From a bacterium (GTDB lineage Bacteria > Patescibacteriota > Saccharimonadia > UBA4664), in contig DAIDKY010000044.1 in the NCBI GenBank assembly GCA_027449805.1, positions 1 through 5,967 of the forward strand: a stretch of 5,967 bases of DNA. The letters run 5' to 3'. Of this stretch, positions 4,620-5,967 are shown one piece after another. Both the position numbers and the translations under genes were made by a program. Every line of letters starts with the position of its first letter. The stretch's first letter is position 1. Below the pieces are notes generated by a model. That model was not told the DNA's origin. It saw nothing but the letters and a program-made list of their open reading frames with translations, and did no database searches.

Positions 4620-4657
4620 TCATTACGATCTCGGGGTTTCTTATTTGTTCTTATTCT
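4611..4657 (+). terminator. Intrinsic terminator overlapping the 90-residue gene's stop
   Basis: ACCCC (4611-4615) pairs with GGGGT (4633-4637) and GATC (4618-4621) with GATC (4627-4630), separated by a 2x2 internal loop and closed by loop ATTAC. A T-rich tail follows from 4637 (TTTCTTATTTGTTCTTATTC). The TGA stop (4617-4619) lies inside the hairpin. The stem is modest, but the tail is long, so termination before dnaG is likely. Confidence 0.72.
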
Positions 4658-4658
4658 G

Positions 4659-4686
4659 TTCGCAGTCAACAGATAACGCGTATAAT
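4659..4686 (+). promoter_or_regulatory. dnaG promoter placing the transcript start at the ATG
   Basis: A perfect TATAAT (4681-4686) is preceded by TTCGCA (4659-4664, four of six) with a 16-base spacer. Seven bases after the -10 is 4693, exactly the A of the dnaG ATG. No Shine-Dalgarno is visible in the 30 bases before the ATG, so the mRNA is probably leaderless. Confidence 0.72.
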
Positions 4687-4692
4687 GTAACT

Positions 4693-5967
4693 ATGGACGA
4701 GGTTGCCGAAGTAAAGAGCCGACTCGACATAGTCGAAGTCATCGGTGGGTACGTACCGCTTAAGCAAGCCGGGCGCAATTTAAAGGCGCCCTGCCCGTTT
4801 CATGACGAAAAATCGGCCAGTTTTATGGTCAGCCCGGAGAAGGGTATCTACCACTGCTTCGGTTGCGGCGAGGGCGGCGACATTTTTAGTTTCGTTGAAA
4901 AAATGGAGGGGCTAGACTTTCGCAGTGCGCTCGAACTCCTGGCGCGGCGGGCGGGGGTCGAGCTCAAGGCCAAGCGGGGCGATAACAAGGAGGTGGCTAA
5001 GCTCAAGTCCCGTCTATTGGATGCCCACGCCTTGGCTGCCCAGTATTATCAAGCGACCCTGGTAAAGAACCCCAAAGCTCTCGACTACGTGGTAAAGGAA
5101 CGAAAGCTCAACCGCCAGACGATCAAGGACTTTCAGATCGGTTACGCCCCCGACTCGTGGAACGCTTTAACCGATTACTTGATTAAGAAGGGCTTTAGCC
5201 AGGATGAGCTCGTTAAAGGGGGTCTGGCGGCGCGTAAGGACGGTCGGACTACGATCTACGACCAGTTTCGCGGCCGTATCATGTTTACTATCTGCGACCG
5301 CGATGGACGGCCGATCGGTTTCACCGCCCGTGTTCTCGACGATGGACTGCCCAAGTATATCAACACGCCGCAGACGCCGCTCTACGATAAATCTAATGCC
5401 ATTTATGGGCTGCATTTAGCCAAGGAGGCGATTCGGAGTAAGAACGAGGTCGTCTTGGTGGAGGGGAACATGGATGTTTTAGCCTCGCATCAGGCAGGGA
5501 TTAAGCAGGTAGTGGCGGCTAGCGGGACTGCTCTGACATTGGATCAATTGCGTACCTTGTCTAAGTTGACCAAGAACATTAAGCTGGCTTTTGATGCCGA
5601 CCGAGCCGGGCTTGCGGCCACCGAGCGGGCCATTAAGCTTGGTCAGAAGCTTGGTTTAACCCTGCGAATGGTCGAGACCGGCCAGGCAAAAGATGCCGAC
5701 GAACTGATTCAGCAGGATCCGACTCTTTGGGAGGAGGCCATCGGTAAGGCCAAGTACATCGTTGATTATCTGGTTGATCGTTTTGAGCACGACTATGATC
5801 TAAAGACCGCGATTGGCAAGCGTCAGTACGCTGATCGTTTAGCCTCAAATCTACGGCGCCTGGCAGATCCGGTGGAACAGGATCATTACGTAAAACAACT
5901 GGCTAAGAAACTTGATATTAATGAAGAGGCGATTCGCGCCAAACTCGATCAGGCTTCCGAAGAGGTG
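4693..5967 (+). CDS. dnaG: DNA primase DnaG, N-terminal 425 residues (3' end outside window)
   Basis: DnaG makes the RNA primers for DNA replication, recruited to the fork by the replicative helicase. The frame runs from ATG 4693 to the window edge without a stop. The zinc-binding domain shows C34-P-F-H37 and C55-F-G-C58 (CHC2 type) with EKSASF in place of the usual EKTPSF. The catalytic-core N-terminal part includes QFRGRIMF and GRPIGFTARVL, with PKYINTPQTPLYDKS around residues 218-232. The TOPRIM metal site carries E257-G-N-M-D261, D301-A-D303-R-A-G and K333-D-A-D-E337, so the acidic ligands are intact; Asn259 replaces the common Tyr or Phe, and Ala335 the common Pro. The C-terminal helicase-binding domain, normally to about residue 600, lies mostly beyond the window. 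A perfect TATAAT directly upstream suggests a leaderless transcript. In many bacteria rpoD follows dnaG, but that is not visible here. Confidence 0.97.
   Translation, partial: MDEVAEVKSRLDIVEVIGGYVPLKQAGRNLKAPCPFHDEKSASFMVSPEKGIYHCFGCGEGGDIFSFVEKMEGLDFRSALELLARRAGVELKAKRGDNKEVAKLKSRLLDAHALAAQYYQATLVKNPKALDYVVKERKLNRQTIKDFQIGYAPDSWNALTDYLIKKGFSQDELVKGGLAARKDGRTTIYDQFRGRIMFTICDRDGRPIGFTARVLDDGLPKYINTPQTPLYDKSNAIYGLHLAKEAIRSKNEVVLVEGNMDVLASHQAGIKQVVAASGTALTLDQLRTLSKLTKNIKLAFDADRAGLAATERAIKLGQKLGLTLRMVETGQAKDADELIQQDPTLWEEAIGKAKYIVDYLVDRFEHDYDLKTAIGKRQYADRLASNLRRLADPVEQDHYVKQLAKKLDINEEAIRAKLDQASEEV

Overview
The window is ordinary bacterial chromosome carrying housekeeping genes on the + strand, plus several small unknown genes. 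The groEL tail with a GGM-type C-terminus, encoded CCA on the tRNA, consensus sigma70-type promoters and Shine-Dalgarno sites all indicate a bacterium with the standard code (no in-frame UGA). Very compact intergenic regions, a bifunctional archaeal-type phosphoglucose/phosphomannose isomerase, a short divergent CdsA and apparently leaderless mRNAs suggest a reduced-genome lineage such as Patescibacteria/CPR (Saccharibacteria-like). This assignment is an inference, not proven by any single marker here.

Layout: 1-285, 3' end of groEL. 340-1374, bifunctional PGI/PMI. 1452-2150, cdsA (phosphatidate cytidylyltransferase). 2173-2262, tRNA-Ser(GGA). 2336-2644, a 102-residue protein with two predicted membrane helices, ending in an intrinsic terminator. 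2716-3021 on the minus strand, an unrecognised 101-residue protein with a near-consensus promoter and a structured leader. 3022-3254, a divergent regulatory region containing a striking A/T-tract repeat. 3255-4259, a PHP-domain phosphoesterase. 4347-4619, an unrecognised 90-residue protein with its own promoter and terminator. 4693 to the window end, the first 425 codons of DNA primase dnaG.

The genes do not form one pathway. They cover protein folding (GroEL), central sugar phosphate metabolism (PGI/PMI), phospholipid precursor synthesis (CdsA), translation (tRNA-Ser), nucleotide or RNA turnover (PHP protein) and replication priming (DnaG). Most have their own promoter and terminator, so the region looks like a string of short transcription units rather than a long operon.

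No mobile element, CRISPR array, toxin-antitoxin pair or defence system was found. The most interesting signals are regulatory: stop codons buried in terminator hairpins, -10 boxes placed so that dnaG and the PHP gene should be leaderless, a phased A-tract inverted/direct repeat, and a leader whose Shine-Dalgarno can pair with an upstream hairpin arm.
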